DNA of 64,000 bases from an uncultured Cohaesibacter sp. (lineage in GTDB: Bacteria; Pseudomonadota; Alphaproteobacteria; Rhizobiales; Cohaesibacteraceae): assembly GCF_963667045.1 (NCBI RefSeq), contig NZ_OY762934.1, positions 1,729,501 through 1,793,500 on the forward strand. Direction: 5' to 3'. Below are positions 35,836 to 45,993 of this stretch, piece after piece. The notes beneath the pieces are model-generated. The model ran no database searches and had not been told where the DNA came from. It worked only from the letters and a program-made list of their open reading frames with translations. The position numbers and the translations under genes are program-made. The number at the start of each line of letters is the position of its first letter. The first letter of the stretch is position 1.

Positions 35836-36455
35836 ATGGCAGAAGATAGGGACGACCGAGTGATGGACAACGTCATTCAAATAGATGAAGGCCGTATCCG
35901 GGATCATCTGGGCGAGATGGTTCGCGGAACCGTCGAGGAAGCGCTGAATGCTATGCTCGATGCAGAAGCTAACCGTCTGTGCGGAGCCAGCCGATACGAG
36001 CGCAATGAAGGCCGCTAGGATACACGTACCGGCAGTTATGAGCGTTCACTTCACACCAAGGCGGGCGAAGAGGCCTTGATTGAGATGTATCTGGCGGGCG
36101 TTTCTGTTCGCAGGGTTGAAGATATCACCGAGGCCCTGTGGGGCACCCGGGTATCGTCAGGCACGGTTTCGAACCTGAACAAGAAGAATCTACGCCAAGA
36201 TCGAAAAATGGCGCCAGCGGCCCATTGAGGGAGAACATCCCTATCTTCACCTGGATGGGATCGTGATGAAGCGGACATGGGCAGGCGAGGTTCGCAATGT
36301 TTCGCTGCTGGTGGCCAGTGCGGTCAACAGGGACGGCTATCGGGCGATATTGAGCATCTGTGAGGGTGCCAAGGAAGACAAGTCCGGCTGGTCCTCATTC
36401 CTGCGGCATCTGGTCGACCGTGGTCTGAAGGGTGTTCATCTGGTCATTGCGGACA
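35836..36455 (+). pseudogene. IS256 (Mutator)-family transposase, degenerate and 3'-truncated
   Basis: The N-terminal part is recognisable (RIRDHLGEMVRGTVEEALNAMLDAEANRLCGA), then TAG at 36016-36018, an internal deletion joining TKAG to EEALIEMYLAGVSVRRVEDITEALWG, and a one-base shift near 36185. The frame resumes with YLHLDGIVMKRTWAGEVRNVSLLVASAVN (first catalytic aspartate) and ends at about HLVIADT. There it abuts the last codons of sspH on the other strand. The rest of the transposase is missing, so this is one edge of the defence island. Confidence 0.85.
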
Positions 36456-36460
36456 CGCTT

Positions 36461-39400
36461 TCAGCAATTTTGATAATCAGCCTGCAATACCTCGACCATC
36501 TCGGTGATAAACAATTCAGAAGCAAATGGAACCTGCGCATAAACGAGCCCTTGCTCACCTTCTGCGCGAACGATCATGTGCCCTTTGCCTAGAAGTCTTT
36601 CTGCCCCGCGTTCTCCAAGGGCAATCTCGGACGTGCCTTCAGAATCCACCCGCAGGATGAGCCGATTGCCGAGTTGAGACCGCAATTGCATCGGCATAAC
36701 GTTTGCCTCAGGTCGTTGCGCTGCAAAAATTAGGTGGATTCCGGCCGCTCTTGCCTTCACGCCTAATCTGCCAACAGTAGAAGTTATGGCCGTCCGGTAC
36801 TCGTCTGTGAGCATCCACTCTGCAAATTCATCATGAATAATCCAATATGTTGGTAACACATCTGCGACATCAACCTTTGCATTATAGGCCGCGATGTTGG
36901 AGGCGCGAGCTTCTTTGAACAGCCGATATCGATTGTCCATTTCCTGGACCAAACGCTCAAGCCGATCGACGGCAGTCTCCTGCTGGTCGATGATCCCTCC
37001 GTCGAGATGGGGCAGGCCATCAAAGGCGAAATAGTCCACGCCCTGCTTCGGATCGATAAGCACAATTCTTGCGTGATGCGGATCGTTCGTCGCAGCGATG
37101 CTCAAGATGATTGACTGCATCAGCACTGACTTCCCGGAACCGGTGCTTCCGGCAATCAAGGTATGCGGCGCGTGCTTTTGGCTGGGGGACAAGAAGAAGA
37201 GTTCGTTGTCGTCTTCGCGGACGCCAATCAAAATCTCCTGCGCGCCCGTAGGCGAAATTGAAGGGTTCCAACGCTGCCAGAGGCTTTGGATATCCACGAC
37301 CTGTCTTTCGGCCCGCGCAACGTAGATCGCGATCGCTCCTGGCTCCGGGCGGACGGAAATGATGTCAAGTTTGTGCGTCGTCAATAGCTCCGAACGCCGC
37401 CGTAATACCTGCTCTACGGTGAGATTGGCAGTACCACTGAAGCGTAGAATGGCAGCATTCGGCGTAAGTTTTTGATCGATAAGCTTTGCCTGAAGACCCA
37501 ATTGCTGCAACGCGCTTCGTGTCATGAGAGCAGTATTTGCCAACCATCTTTCATCCGGCTCCGTTTTAAGGGGGCCGCTGTTTGCGTGTCGATCGATGAC
37601 CGACTTGATTGTTCGGTCGACATTGCCAGCAAATGGAGCCGAGGAGTGCTCGTCCTTCGCAACCACTGTGGAGATGTCTGGGTCTAAAGGTTGGGCCTCT
37701 CTGGAGATATTTGGCTCAGGTGTCTTCGTTTGGATAGACTTCGACTTGACCACCATTGCGCCGTCAACTCCGTGCGGAGTTGGCATTTTACCGTAGATCG
37801 GATCAATCGATCTGAACAGCTCTTCAGGACTTCCTCCGGCGGCATAGATGCCCAGCAGAGCCTTCAATTCGGTTCGGCCAAATACCATCTGACGGCTTGC
37901 GGGTATCCCGCTAACTTCGCTGAAGTCGGTTATCGACCCTGTGTCGAGGGCGGTGGGAACAAAAACATGGCTGAACCCCACGATTTCGATTTTGGCGACA
38001 CCGTCGCGCACGAGCCGGCGCCACTTGGTGAGCGGTACGCTGCTTGACGCTGGCACCTGAATTCCGTCGAGCAGAAGGTCTCCCAACCGGGATAGCCAGG
38101 AATCTCGATCCAGACGGCTAGGCTCTGCCGTCGCATCAACAATGCGTCGGACGGTGTCCCGAAGCTGTTTCTCCGATTCCTTGCGTTTGGGGGAATAAGA
38201 AACAGCATCAACATACTTGGCTTCAGTTACAAGAATTCGAAGTACAAGTTGGTCAACTTCATCGAGTGCAGGCGAGAGGGCGAGGATATCGGCTTGTGTC
38301 TCCTCGCGTGCGCCGAGCCAGCTCGCATAGTCGTCCAGAAAGTACCATCCTACAAGGCGGTCGGGTTCAAGCGACTGGCGCGCCAGGAACCGGCTCAGAA
38401 CGACGCCGATGAGCTCGCCCGCAGCCTCACCACGTTTTGCCGCGCGAAGAACAATGTCGCCCGAAATGTCATTGGCATCTGCAATGAACTGCTCTGCAAG
38501 CGCGTTTAGCTCTTCAGCCGTCATGGATAGCTGAAGCTCTTCGAGGCGGCGGCGCACCATTGCATGAAGCAAGTTAAGCGGTGCACGAGAGGAAATGACG
38601 ACGTTGCGGCCTTGGGTCGATGATTGTTTGTAGCGAATTACCCGGACGCTTTGGTTCTGTAGTTGTCGCCGATCGAGAAGTTCGTCGAAATTGACAACCC
38701 AGGCACCCAGATCGTGGGTCTCCTCGAAGATTCGAGCCGTTCGTGCATCGCGAAAATCCAATTGCCGCACTGGCAAGAGCCGCTTTCCATCATGGTCTCC
38801 TTCGTCGCTCCTTAAGAATGACGTTAGTGCTGAGAGATGGGCCCAACCTTCACGGCTTTGGACGGGCGAGCACAGGTAGACGCAGGATTTTAGATCATCC
38901 ATGGCTCCTGGTCTTCGCCGGGACCATCGCGCAGGCAGCAGTGAGGCAATATCGGCTGGATCAGCCGACTCCCGATACCATTCTACCGAAGCATGTCTCG
39001 AGATTACATCCTGGCTAAACACGATGTCGTAAGGACGACCATCTCTGGCATCGGGTGGCGGTGCCTGATCGGCAATTACGCTGATGCGCAGCCGAGCCAT
39101 GAAGTCCTGGGTCACCTCAGAGGCCGCCAACACCTCTGGCGAGTTGTTCGCACTCGTAAGGATGGACCTGTAGATATCCCGCAAACGCTCTCCGTCGGTG
39201 TGCCGCAGCATGACTTGGCAACGCATATCTTCGTCGTCATTTAGGTCTCCTAGACCTTCGACGATCTGTTGCGGAAGACGGGCCGAGTCGCAATTGTAGA
39301 GCACAAGCGACATGTTCGCGCGTTCGTGCGGGTGGAGGTTGAGGTAGCGCTGGGTCAAGTCCAGGAGGCAGTTGCTGCCAGCGGTTGCGTCATCGTTTGT

Positions 39401-41710
39401 TTCGCCGCTGCCATCTCCCTCAAGAACCGGCCTTTCGTGAAGAGAATAGTCACCCTGGGAATCGACAAGCGTAAGAAGTTCGGGCTTGCGTCCCGTCCAG
39501 GAGACCACCACTTCAGGATAGAATACGTGCCGCATATCTTCCGCCAAGTCACGAAAGAATAACTTCGTGTCTCCTTCTAGACCACCCGGCAGGTCGATGA
39601 TGCTTCGCACCACTTCCTTCAACAGGTGCGCCTTTCGCCACATGGCCGCCAAGCGCAATGGGTGCCAGGGTGCGACGATGGCCGCCGCAGCGCCATCACC
39701 GACCGGGGCTTGCCCCAATTCCAGAAGGGGACGAAGCAACAGCTCCTTGTTTCGATCCCCTGGGGCGAACTTTCGAACCGCGTCGAGTAAGTCGGCGTAG
39801 GCGCTTGCCTGTTCGCGGCACGCCGAGTTCGGCGCTCCCTCTTGTCGGAAGTCTATAATTGCCTCTTCGTAACGCTTACTGAACGTCTCAAAAGACGCTT
39901 TCAGCTGTGCAGCGGCGTCCTCGCTTACAAGATCCTGTTCGTCAGCGGTCTTGAGATTTGCTTTCCACTTCAGCCGGAGATCGCGTTCCCGTCGGTAGGT
40001 GGGGACAAGCGAGCCTCGATCCCGATCATATCCCGGAACAAGCGTTCTCACGTCGGAGAGGTCGATGGATCCGGGTCGACGTCCCGAAGTTCCGGGCTCT
40101 CGTCCGCATCGGAGAGCAACGAATGGGTGCTGGCTCAGGCGTTCCCAATCGTCGGGCAACTGCGAGGAAATCACGTCGGGCCGGTACTTCCAGATGAGCT
40201 GGGCGGATGCCGTTGACGTTCCTCCGTCAAAGTCGGTGGTCTCCAATTCAAGCTGGAACCGCAACTGAAGTGCAGCCTTTGCGACAGACCTGTTGACCGC
40301 TGACTTGTCCTTGCTCTCTCGCCAACTCTGTAGCACGGCCGGATAACCCATCAGGGCGCCAAATTCAAACGTCACTCCTGATCCGAGCAGTTTCTGAAGG
40401 CCGGCATATCGCAACGAAAAGAAGAGGCCCGCTTCGGTGTTCAGATTGCGAAGGTCCCGCTTCGTGACGCTATCGCATCTAATTGTCAGGTGCCGGCGTA
40501 CGCCGGGGTTCGAGCGGGCGTTGAGAGTTTCCATCATGAGAGCCAGCCCTGAGAGGAACTCGTCAGTTTCCAAGGGACGACCGAAAATGAACTTATCCCA
40601 AGAGGACTTGAGCTTTCGGTCTTCTCTGATCTCGTCGCGGTGACGTTCGTAGAACGCTATATCTTCCTCTTCGGGTGCGCTCGTTGTCTTTCGTTTGACC
40701 AGGAGTTCCAGGTACTCCTCATCGTCTTCGGACAGCAGATCAGGAGGACCCTCTGAGTAGAACCGTTGTGTATCCTGTCCAAGGTTTGCTTTCTCTCGTG
40801 CAAGCCCCTCGAACAATGGTTTGACGTGTTCCCATTGACAATTGGCCAAGGCCTCTGAACTCGAATTCCAACCCGGCCGACTTTCTATGAACAGTTCGAC
40901 TACCGGATGCACCAGCACGGGGATCACGTCGCGCGCCTTCTGGTACGCATCTCGAAGCTCGACTTCGGATATGACAATCTGATTTGGATTTTGCTTGAGG
41001 AGATAGGGTTGACGCTTGCGCCGCAACCCAACGAACTCCCGCCGCCACGCAGAAGGATGGCGGCGGGAGCGATCCTTGATCCCAGCAAAAGCGGCGGGGT
41101 CACGAGGCAACTGAAGTGCTGGAAGCGCGTAGCCCAGGGCCTCCACGATGGGGTATCCTTCGTCGATTACAGCCTCGCGCGTCGACACAACATAGCGCGC
41201 GAACCGCTCAAGCGCGGTGGAACCTACCTGAACAAGACCAGCCAGAGATTTTTCCCAATAAAGCCTTGCGTCATCGGTCAGGGCCAGCCCGGCGCTTGCC
41301 ACAGAAACCCATGCAGGCAACCGTTCCATCAATTGTGCCGAACCAACGGGTGTCACTTCGTGAAGTGACATGTCTTCTGCCTGCCCCTCTTCGGAGGTCG
41401 CATTTGTGATCAGAAACGCCAACTTGTCGCAATCAGCGCTGCGATAGAAGGTGGCATTGCGTTCAGTAAGTATATCGTCAGGAAGGGCCTGCCCCTCGAA
41501 TAGTGCTTTTGGCAGCTTGATTTCGACGCGTTCGGTCAAGAAAAGGTCGGCCAGTACTGCTCTGGTGACCGCCACAGTTTGCGCGATGCTCAGTCCGTCG
41601 AGCAGAAAACGTGCCGTCCCAGCTTCGGCAGTGTGATCACTGAGCTCCTCCTTGAGGATCGAGCATGCAACCTTCCCAATCAGTTCGTAGATATTCATCT
41701 TTGCTGTCAC
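36461..41710 (-). CDS. sspH: SspH: large FtsK/HerA-like ATPase of the phosphorothioation-dependent restriction module (DptH-like)
   Basis: This 1749-residue protein has a large unassigned N-terminal part and a C-terminal FtsK-type motor. The motor has Walker A IAGSTGSGKSVLM near residue 1515, IVLIDPKQGVDYF, and Walker B YWIIHDEFAEW, then LIFAAQRPEANVMP. In described SspABCD-SspFGH systems the FGH module damages DNA lacking phosphorothioate and blocks phage replication. The likely start is GTG 41710, overlapping the sspG stop; ATG 41698 is an alternative. It is the last gene of the operon, and its stop lies at the junction with the truncated IS256 gene. The dptH-like identity rests on domain order and neighbours. 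Confidence 0.85.
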   Translation of the reverse strand: MTAKMNIYELIGKVACSILKEELSDHTAEAGTARFLLDGLSIAQTVAVTRAVLADLFLTERVEIKLPKALFEGQALPDDILTERNATFYRSADCDKLAFLITNATSEEGQAEDMSLHEVTPVGSAQLMERLPAWVSVASAGLALTDDARLYWEKSLAGLVQVGSTALERFARYVVSTREAVIDEGYPIVEALGYALPALQLPRDPAAFAGIKDRSRRHPSAWRREFVGLRRKRQPYLLKQNPNQIVISEVELRDAYQKARDVIPVLVHPVVELFIESRPGWNSSSEALANCQWEHVKPLFEGLAREKANLGQDTQRFYSEGPPDLLSEDDEEYLELLVKRKTTSAPEEEDIAFYERHRDEIREDRKLKSSWDKFIFGRPLETDEFLSGLALMMETLNARSNPGVRRHLTIRCDSVTKRDLRNLNTEAGLFFSLRYAGLQKLLGSGVTFEFGALMGYPAVLQSWRESKDKSAVNRSVAKAALQLRFQLELETTDFDGGTSTASAQLIWKYRPDVISSQLPDDWERLSQHPFVALRCGREPGTSGRRPGSIDLSDVRTLVPGYDRDRGSLVPTYRRERDLRLKWKANLKTADEQDLVSEDAAAQLKASFETFSKRYEEAIIDFRQEGAPNSACREQASAYADLLDAVRKFAPGDRNKELLLRPLLELGQAPVGDGAAAAIVAPWHPLRLAAMWRKAHLLKEVVRSIIDLPGGLEGDTKLFFRDLAEDMRHVFYPEVVVSWTGRKPELLTLVDSQGDYSLHERPVLEGDGSGETNDDATAGSNCLLDLTQRYLNLHPHERANMSLVLYNCDSARLPQQIVEGLGDLNDDEDMRCQVMLRHTDGERLRDIYRSILTSANNSPEVLAASEVTQDFMARLRISVIADQAPPPDARDGRPYDIVFSQDVISRHASVEWYRESADPADIASLLPARWSRRRPGAMDDLKSCVYLCSPVQSREGWAHLSALTSFLRSDEGDHDGKRLLPVRQLDFRDARTARIFEETHDLGAWVVNFDELLDRRQLQNQSVRVIRYKQSSTQGRNVVISSRAPLNLLHAMVRRRLEELQLSMTAEELNALAEQFIADANDISGDIVLRAAKRGEAAGELIGVVLSRFLARQSLEPDRLVGWYFLDDYASWLGAREETQADILALSPALDEVDQLVLRILVTEAKYVDAVSYSPKRKESEKQLRDTVRRIVDATAEPSRLDRDSWLSRLGDLLLDGIQVPASSSVPLTKWRRLVRDGVAKIEIVGFSHVFVPTALDTGSITDFSEVSGIPASRQMVFGRTELKALLGIYAAGGSPEELFRSIDPIYGKMPTPHGVDGAMVVKSKSIQTKTPEPNISREAQPLDPDISTVVAKDEHSSAPFAGNVDRTIKSVIDRHANSGPLKTEPDERWLANTALMTRSALQQLGLQAKLIDQKLTPNAAILRFSGTANLTVEQVLRRRSELLTTHKLDIISVRPEPGAIAIYVARAERQVVDIQSLWQRWNPSISPTGAQEILIGVREDDNELFFLSPSQKHAPHTLIAGSTGSGKSVLMQSIILSIAATNDPHHARIVLIDPKQGVDYFAFDGLPHLDGGIIDQQETAVDRLERLVQEMDNRYRLFKEARASNIAAYNAKVDVADVLPTYWIIHDEFAEWMLTDEYRTAITSTVGRLGVKARAAGIHLIFAAQRPEANVMPMQLRSQLGNRLILRVDSEGTSEIALGERGAERLLGKGHMIVRAEGEQGLVYAQVPFASELFITEMVEVLQADYQNC

Positions 41711-43236
41711 ATTCCGAGGGAAAGAGGGTTTTCAACATATGCGCAGGCGTCCGAAAGCCGTCGCAGCATTCCAAGTGTTCGCAGCCTCCGTTCCAAACGC
41801 GCCGAATTCAACTGAAACGATTTGCGGTCGAATTCATCATCTGAAAGTACCTGAACAGCTTCTCGTTCGCCGATGACGAGACCGTAGCGTCGGTACAGCA
41901 GATCGAGAAATTCGCTGTAATCCATTCGGATTGGGACGTTGGCGAGGATCAAAGATTTCAACAAGGCATCCGTGGGAGCGTACCGCAATTGGTTGGTGCC
42001 GCGCCTGGACACCAAGCCGCAACCTGCCCCATACGACCGGTGTACGGCCGCAACGTGCTGTCGGTGCCTTGCCTGTGCTGCACGTTTCAGATCCAGAAAC
42101 AGTGCATTTTCGTCAGGCGGTCCGTTGTAGTCGTCCTCACCGGGCCAGCGCACCGTGTCGACAAGAATCCTTCTGCAATCGGCAAAGGGAGTTTCGCCGC
42201 TTTGACGACGTTGCCATTCCTCACTGCGGCCGATCGCGTCGATATAGGCGTCTACCGCCCGCGACGGCAATGTGTCGTTCATCTGGAAGTTGGAAATCGA
42301 GAGCTCTCGGACGGGCGTGCGTCGCGGTGCCAGCACCTCGCAAATAAAGTGCGGTTTGTCTACGAAGCAATATTCAGCGGCTACGAGCAACAGATAGCGA
42401 AGCAGATGGAGGCAGGTCAGTGCCGCCAAATGAGGATAGGTATCGAATCGGGGAAGAGGTCCTCGCATAAGAGCCAGCCAATCGTTCGCCAGGTCCTCGA
42501 ACGTCTCATGTCTGGCATAGGGCAGATAGCTGTTACCGCGAGTGGATTTGTCTTCCTCATACTCCGGTTCCAGCAGACGCAACAGCTGATCGCAAGGATC
42601 ACCATCCAGCATCTTCGCGATTTCAGGTGCCAATTCGCCAGCTCGCCCGGAACGGCAAAGCATCTGATAGGCCAGTTCGCCTGGCAGACCGAAATTGATG
42701 TATTCGCGTGAGGCGGAATTGTTCTTGACGTTGAGGTCCTCATAAAGAGCGTGACGGCCGAACGGGAACACGAAGCGCGACGACCACCGTTTGTTCGAAC
42801 CATTCTCAATCGTTGTGCCGCGGAGCATCGAAACCATGGCGACGAAGTCGGAGAACGAGCTGAAGCGCTTCCGCAGGTATGAGAAATCCCGCACTGGCAC
42901 AGCTTGCGCACGCTCCGCCATGGCTGTCAGCCACTTCTCCCAGGCGGCGCCATCAGCCAACCTCTCGTCAGCGATCCGCAGCAGCGGCTCGTTATTGTAA
43001 AGAATGTTGCGTGCATACATGCGCTGTGATGGCTTGAAGCGAAGTGGATACGGTTGGCCACCGTCATCGAACAATGCTAGATCGCGCTCCTTGGCCTCAG
43101 CGACCCCCAGCAGCTCAAGGAAAATCAGCCAGGGATTGGTCGTGTCCCAAAGCCGATGGCCCCAGATTTGCTCGTCGATCCACATGTCGTTGTTAGGATG
43201 ATCGTTTCTCGGTGGTGGGGGTAGAGTCTCAAGCAC
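41707..43236 (-). CDS. sspG: SspG: DptG-like component of the restriction module
   Basis: This 509-residue protein has no motif I can name; it has a helical, soluble character. Its position between the DptF-like ATPase and the FtsK-like protein is that of SspG/DptG. GTG 43236 is preceded by GAGGTGATCT and overlaps the sspF stop by eight bases, and its own stop overlaps sspH, so F, G and H are translationally coupled. It is expected to form a complex with SspF and SspH that acts on unmodified DNA. Identity is mostly from gene order. Confidence 0.72.
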   Translation of the reverse strand: MLETLPPPPRNDHPNNDMWIDEQIWGHRLWDTTNPWLIFLELLGVAEAKERDLALFDDGGQPYPLRFKPSQRMYARNILYNNEPLLRIADERLADGAAWEKWLTAMAERAQAVPVRDFSYLRKRFSSFSDFVAMVSMLRGTTIENGSNKRWSSRFVFPFGRHALYEDLNVKNNSASREYINFGLPGELAYQMLCRSGRAGELAPEIAKMLDGDPCDQLLRLLEPEYEEDKSTRGNSYLPYARHETFEDLANDWLALMRGPLPRFDTYPHLAALTCLHLLRYLLLVAAEYCFVDKPHFICEVLAPRRTPVRELSISNFQMNDTLPSRAVDAYIDAIGRSEEWQRRQSGETPFADCRRILVDTVRWPGEDDYNGPPDENALFLDLKRAAQARHRQHVAAVHRSYGAGCGLVSRRGTNQLRYAPTDALLKSLILANVPIRMDYSEFLDLLYRRYGLVIGEREAVQVLSDDEFDRKSFQLNSARLERRLRTLGMLRRLSDACAYVENPLSLGM

Positions 43237-45073
43237 AGATCACCTCAATCACATCATCGACCGGCTCTCCCGTGCTGTTGAGGCTAAGAATTCTAAAGCT
43301 GAGATCCGTTGTTTCCTCTGCCGGGCGGAACCGCGCGAGCGCGGCCAGTATCGTGCTTTTGAAAGCAAGAATGTCTTCTTGGCATTCTTTGGAGAAACTG
43401 CCCGGAAGAGCACCACCTGCCACCCTCATGAGGAATTCATACCGCACCAAGTTAAGTTCAAGGCGCACCTCAACTCCGCTATCTATCTCCACCATAAGCA
43501 TCGGCAATGTGCCTGACCTAAGTTCTACCCTTTCGTGACGACGCGGCGTCACGCTAATGCGTTCGACCAGAATTTGACTCAGCCCTGATGTTGAACCTGA
43601 CAAACCGGCTGCTATGAGCAGTTCCCGGTCTGTGGTCACCAGCATTCCGGTAAAGATGCGATTAAGGCCGTTGACCAAGCGGCCGAGGATGGCGCGGCTG
43701 ATGCGCCCATTGTTTTGCAGAGGAGCGACGACATCCCGCAAAAACTCCCCCGCGTGGCGGAAAACGGTCAGGTCCCAAAGATGCAGCTCATCGCACTGGT
43801 CGTCAGGGATCTGGAAGAAAATTGCTCGCCGTTGTGCCTGTAGGCTGGCCAGGAAGGGATGCTCGCCCTCTTGCGTAGCGTCGGGCCGCTCAAGATAGTC
43901 ATTTCGCAGAGCAGACAATTCGTCGAGTGCCTGTGCGGAATACGCACTTTCGACGAGATTGACGTAATATCTTCTTAGCGTTTCGTCAGAAGGTCCGAAG
44001 ACAAGAACATTGTCGATCCTGTTGGTCGTCTCGTCTCCTATGCCGAAACGATTAAGGAACTCGAAGATCTCCAGGCTCTCGCGGCGGGCCTGAGACAAGT
44101 TCGCCCCAAACAGGTTTTGAAAAATATCTCCGGCATGGGCCTTTCCTGATCGCAACAAAGGCCTGACATCGGCCGGTGACATCAACCTATCTTTGGTGAG
44201 AGGGTGTCCCAAAAGAATGTTCGAAATCAGCAACAGCACGCGCCGGATCGGTGTGTGAAGCTCGTTGAGATCCATTAGCTCAAAGAGCTGCCGCAACCGG
44301 CCCTTGAACTGTGGGGAGGAAAGAATCTCAAAATTTCGGCGGATAGGACAAGACGGCGAGAAAAAGCCATCGGATTCGGCCTCGGCATAAGCGGCCTGCC
44401 ATCCGGGATGGGAGATGATGGCGTCAAGTGTCAGATCCAGAATTGTCGCGCATGAAACTGTGCTGAGGTTGAAGAACGCCACCTCACCCTGGTTCGCTGG
44501 TCTGGCGTCGACCAGACGCGCCTCCAGCAACGCGTGTCCTTCGCTTGAGAGGGGCACGTCAACGGCACGTCGCCACGTATCCAGCAGCTGTCCATCATTG
44601 GCCGCGATAACGAAAATGTTGTCCGGGTCAGGTTCGAAGAAGCTGCGGTTTATGGCCGCAAGCAGTTCGGGTTTGCCGACCCAGCGGCCGTAAGTTCCCG
44701 TAGTCGGCAATGCTGTCAGGTCACGAATAATTCCGACAGTACGGGTGCGACCGCCAACCTCCGCAACGATCTCCTGATAGATTTCGTTTGCAGTCCATTC
44801 GCCGGCGTCTCCGCCCAGCTCGGTCCAGAGCCTTCCGCAGAGCCGGCTCTTGCCGTCGCCCGCCGTTCCGGTGAGGATTACGGTTCGCGCCTTATCTATA
44901 CCTCTTGAGACCGATGCGAACAGTTCAGCTTCGAGCGGATGGACAAAGTCCAAGGGCTCAACCTCGTAACGGCGAGCAGAGCGGCGGATCTGCTCATCGT
45001 ACATATTATCGTTTCTCGAGATTGGACCATATTGTTTGATGAACTTGGCCCATCGGCTCCCCAGCCCCTCCAT
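43229..45073 (-). CDS. sspF: SspF: DptF-like P-loop ATPase of the restriction module
   Basis: This 614-residue P-loop NTPase has Walker A GTAGDGKSRLCG at about residues 69-80 and NIFVIAANDGQLLD further on, as in DptF-type proteins. GGGGAG stands six bases before ATG 45073. In Dnd and Ssp systems the F protein works with G and H in restricting DNA without phosphorothioate. A 65-base gap from sspD separates the modification and restriction parts; a separate promoter there is possible but none was identified. Confidence 0.82.
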   Translation of the reverse strand: MEGLGSRWAKFIKQYGPISRNDNMYDEQIRRSARRYEVEPLDFVHPLEAELFASVSRGIDKARTVILTGTAGDGKSRLCGRLWTELGGDAGEWTANEIYQEIVAEVGGRTRTVGIIRDLTALPTTGTYGRWVGKPELLAAINRSFFEPDPDNIFVIAANDGQLLDTWRRAVDVPLSSEGHALLEARLVDARPANQGEVAFFNLSTVSCATILDLTLDAIISHPGWQAAYAEAESDGFFSPSCPIRRNFEILSSPQFKGRLRQLFELMDLNELHTPIRRVLLLISNILLGHPLTKDRLMSPADVRPLLRSGKAHAGDIFQNLFGANLSQARRESLEIFEFLNRFGIGDETTNRIDNVLVFGPSDETLRRYYVNLVESAYSAQALDELSALRNDYLERPDATQEGEHPFLASLQAQRRAIFFQIPDDQCDELHLWDLTVFRHAGEFLRDVVAPLQNNGRISRAILGRLVNGLNRIFTGMLVTTDRELLIAAGLSGSTSGLSQILVERISVTPRRHERVELRSGTLPMLMVEIDSGVEVRLELNLVRYEFLMRVAGGALPGSFSKECQEDILAFKSTILAALARFRPAEETTDLSFRILSLNSTGEPVDDVIEVICA

Positions 45074-45138
45074 ACACTTCTCCCCCTCTTTACTTGCAAC
45101 CCACTATCGCTTCCAACTTTCGCTTCGTTTGTTTCTCT

Positions 45139-45993
45139 CTATAGCGAGCATACAAGGCAGCCGTCGCGGAGATGGCTGTCATCTTCGACCTCAAGACCTC
45201 CCAGCGTTTCGACGAGTGCCAAAGACTTGCGATTGGCCCTTTTTCGCGCTTGGGCTTTTTCCCAATCAGCTTTGATTTTCGCTACGCGTTCCGGTTTTGC
45301 CAGCTCGCGCAGGGGTTCGTTCTGGCACCAGAAGAACTGCTCGCCGAATTGAACAGCCTTTTCTTCATACGCCTGAGCGAGTTCGAAATAGCTGGGATGG
45401 GTTTCCAGAAGCCGCACCCACTCGATCTTTTGCTGATAGAAGCAAAAGTAACATCCCGATCGTGAGCGACCCCAGTCCATGTACGGTGGCAGGCCCAGGC
45501 CTGAATCCGCGAGAATGCGCATGATGTCCGCTCGAACCAGCCCGTCATCCTGAAACGGATAGACCGCCAGGATATTCGGCTTGGTGCTAATATATCCCGT
45601 CCGGTTTTCATCCGCTCGAAGGCCCACGTAGTTGATGACCGGGCCATCTCCGACATAGGCCTCGAACGGCTTTAGCTTGAGCATCTTGGTGCACCAACGG
45701 CGATGGTTCGACGGCAGCATGCCTCTATAGACCGTCAGCCAATGGTCGAAACTGTCGACCGGAGTAGTTCGGACAATCGGTTTGCCCAGGATCGCTTCGA
45801 GTCGGCCGATATAGTCATAGGTCTCGGGCAGCTCCTTATCCGTGTCGTGGAAGATGTACTCGATCTCTGGAACGCGGTCTCGCAAGTAGATGGCGAGTGC
45901 GGCGCTATCCTTTCCCCCAGATAGGCTTAAAATGTGCCGTGGCGTTTCCGTGTCGAAGGCATTTGATCGCTGCTGCGCATCGTTAGTGGTCAT
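45139..45993 (-). CDS. sspD: SspD: PP-loop ATP pyrophosphatase of DNA phosphorothioation (DndC-like)
   Basis: This 284-residue member of the PAPS-reductase/PP-loop family has ATP loop SGGKDS at residues 25-30 and HDTDKELPETYDYI. Cysteines in RRWCTKMLKLKPFE and RSGCYFCFYQQKIEW match the iron-sulfur-binding cysteines of DndC-type proteins. It is expected to activate the DNA backbone phosphate with ATP so that sulfur from SspA can be inserted. It overlaps sspC by 11 bases. With SspA, SspB and SspC it makes the complete modification set. Confidence 0.88.
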   Translation of the reverse strand: MTTNDAQQRSNAFDTETPRHILSLSGGKDSAALAIYLRDRVPEIEYIFHDTDKELPETYDYIGRLEAILGKPIVRTTPVDSFDHWLTVYRGMLPSNHRRWCTKMLKLKPFEAYVGDGPVINYVGLRADENRTGYISTKPNILAVYPFQDDGLVRADIMRILADSGLGLPPYMDWGRSRSGCYFCFYQQKIEWVRLLETHPSYFELAQAYEEKAVQFGEQFFWCQNEPLRELAKPERVAKIKADWEKAQARKRANRKSLALVETLGGLEVEDDSHLRDGCLVCSL

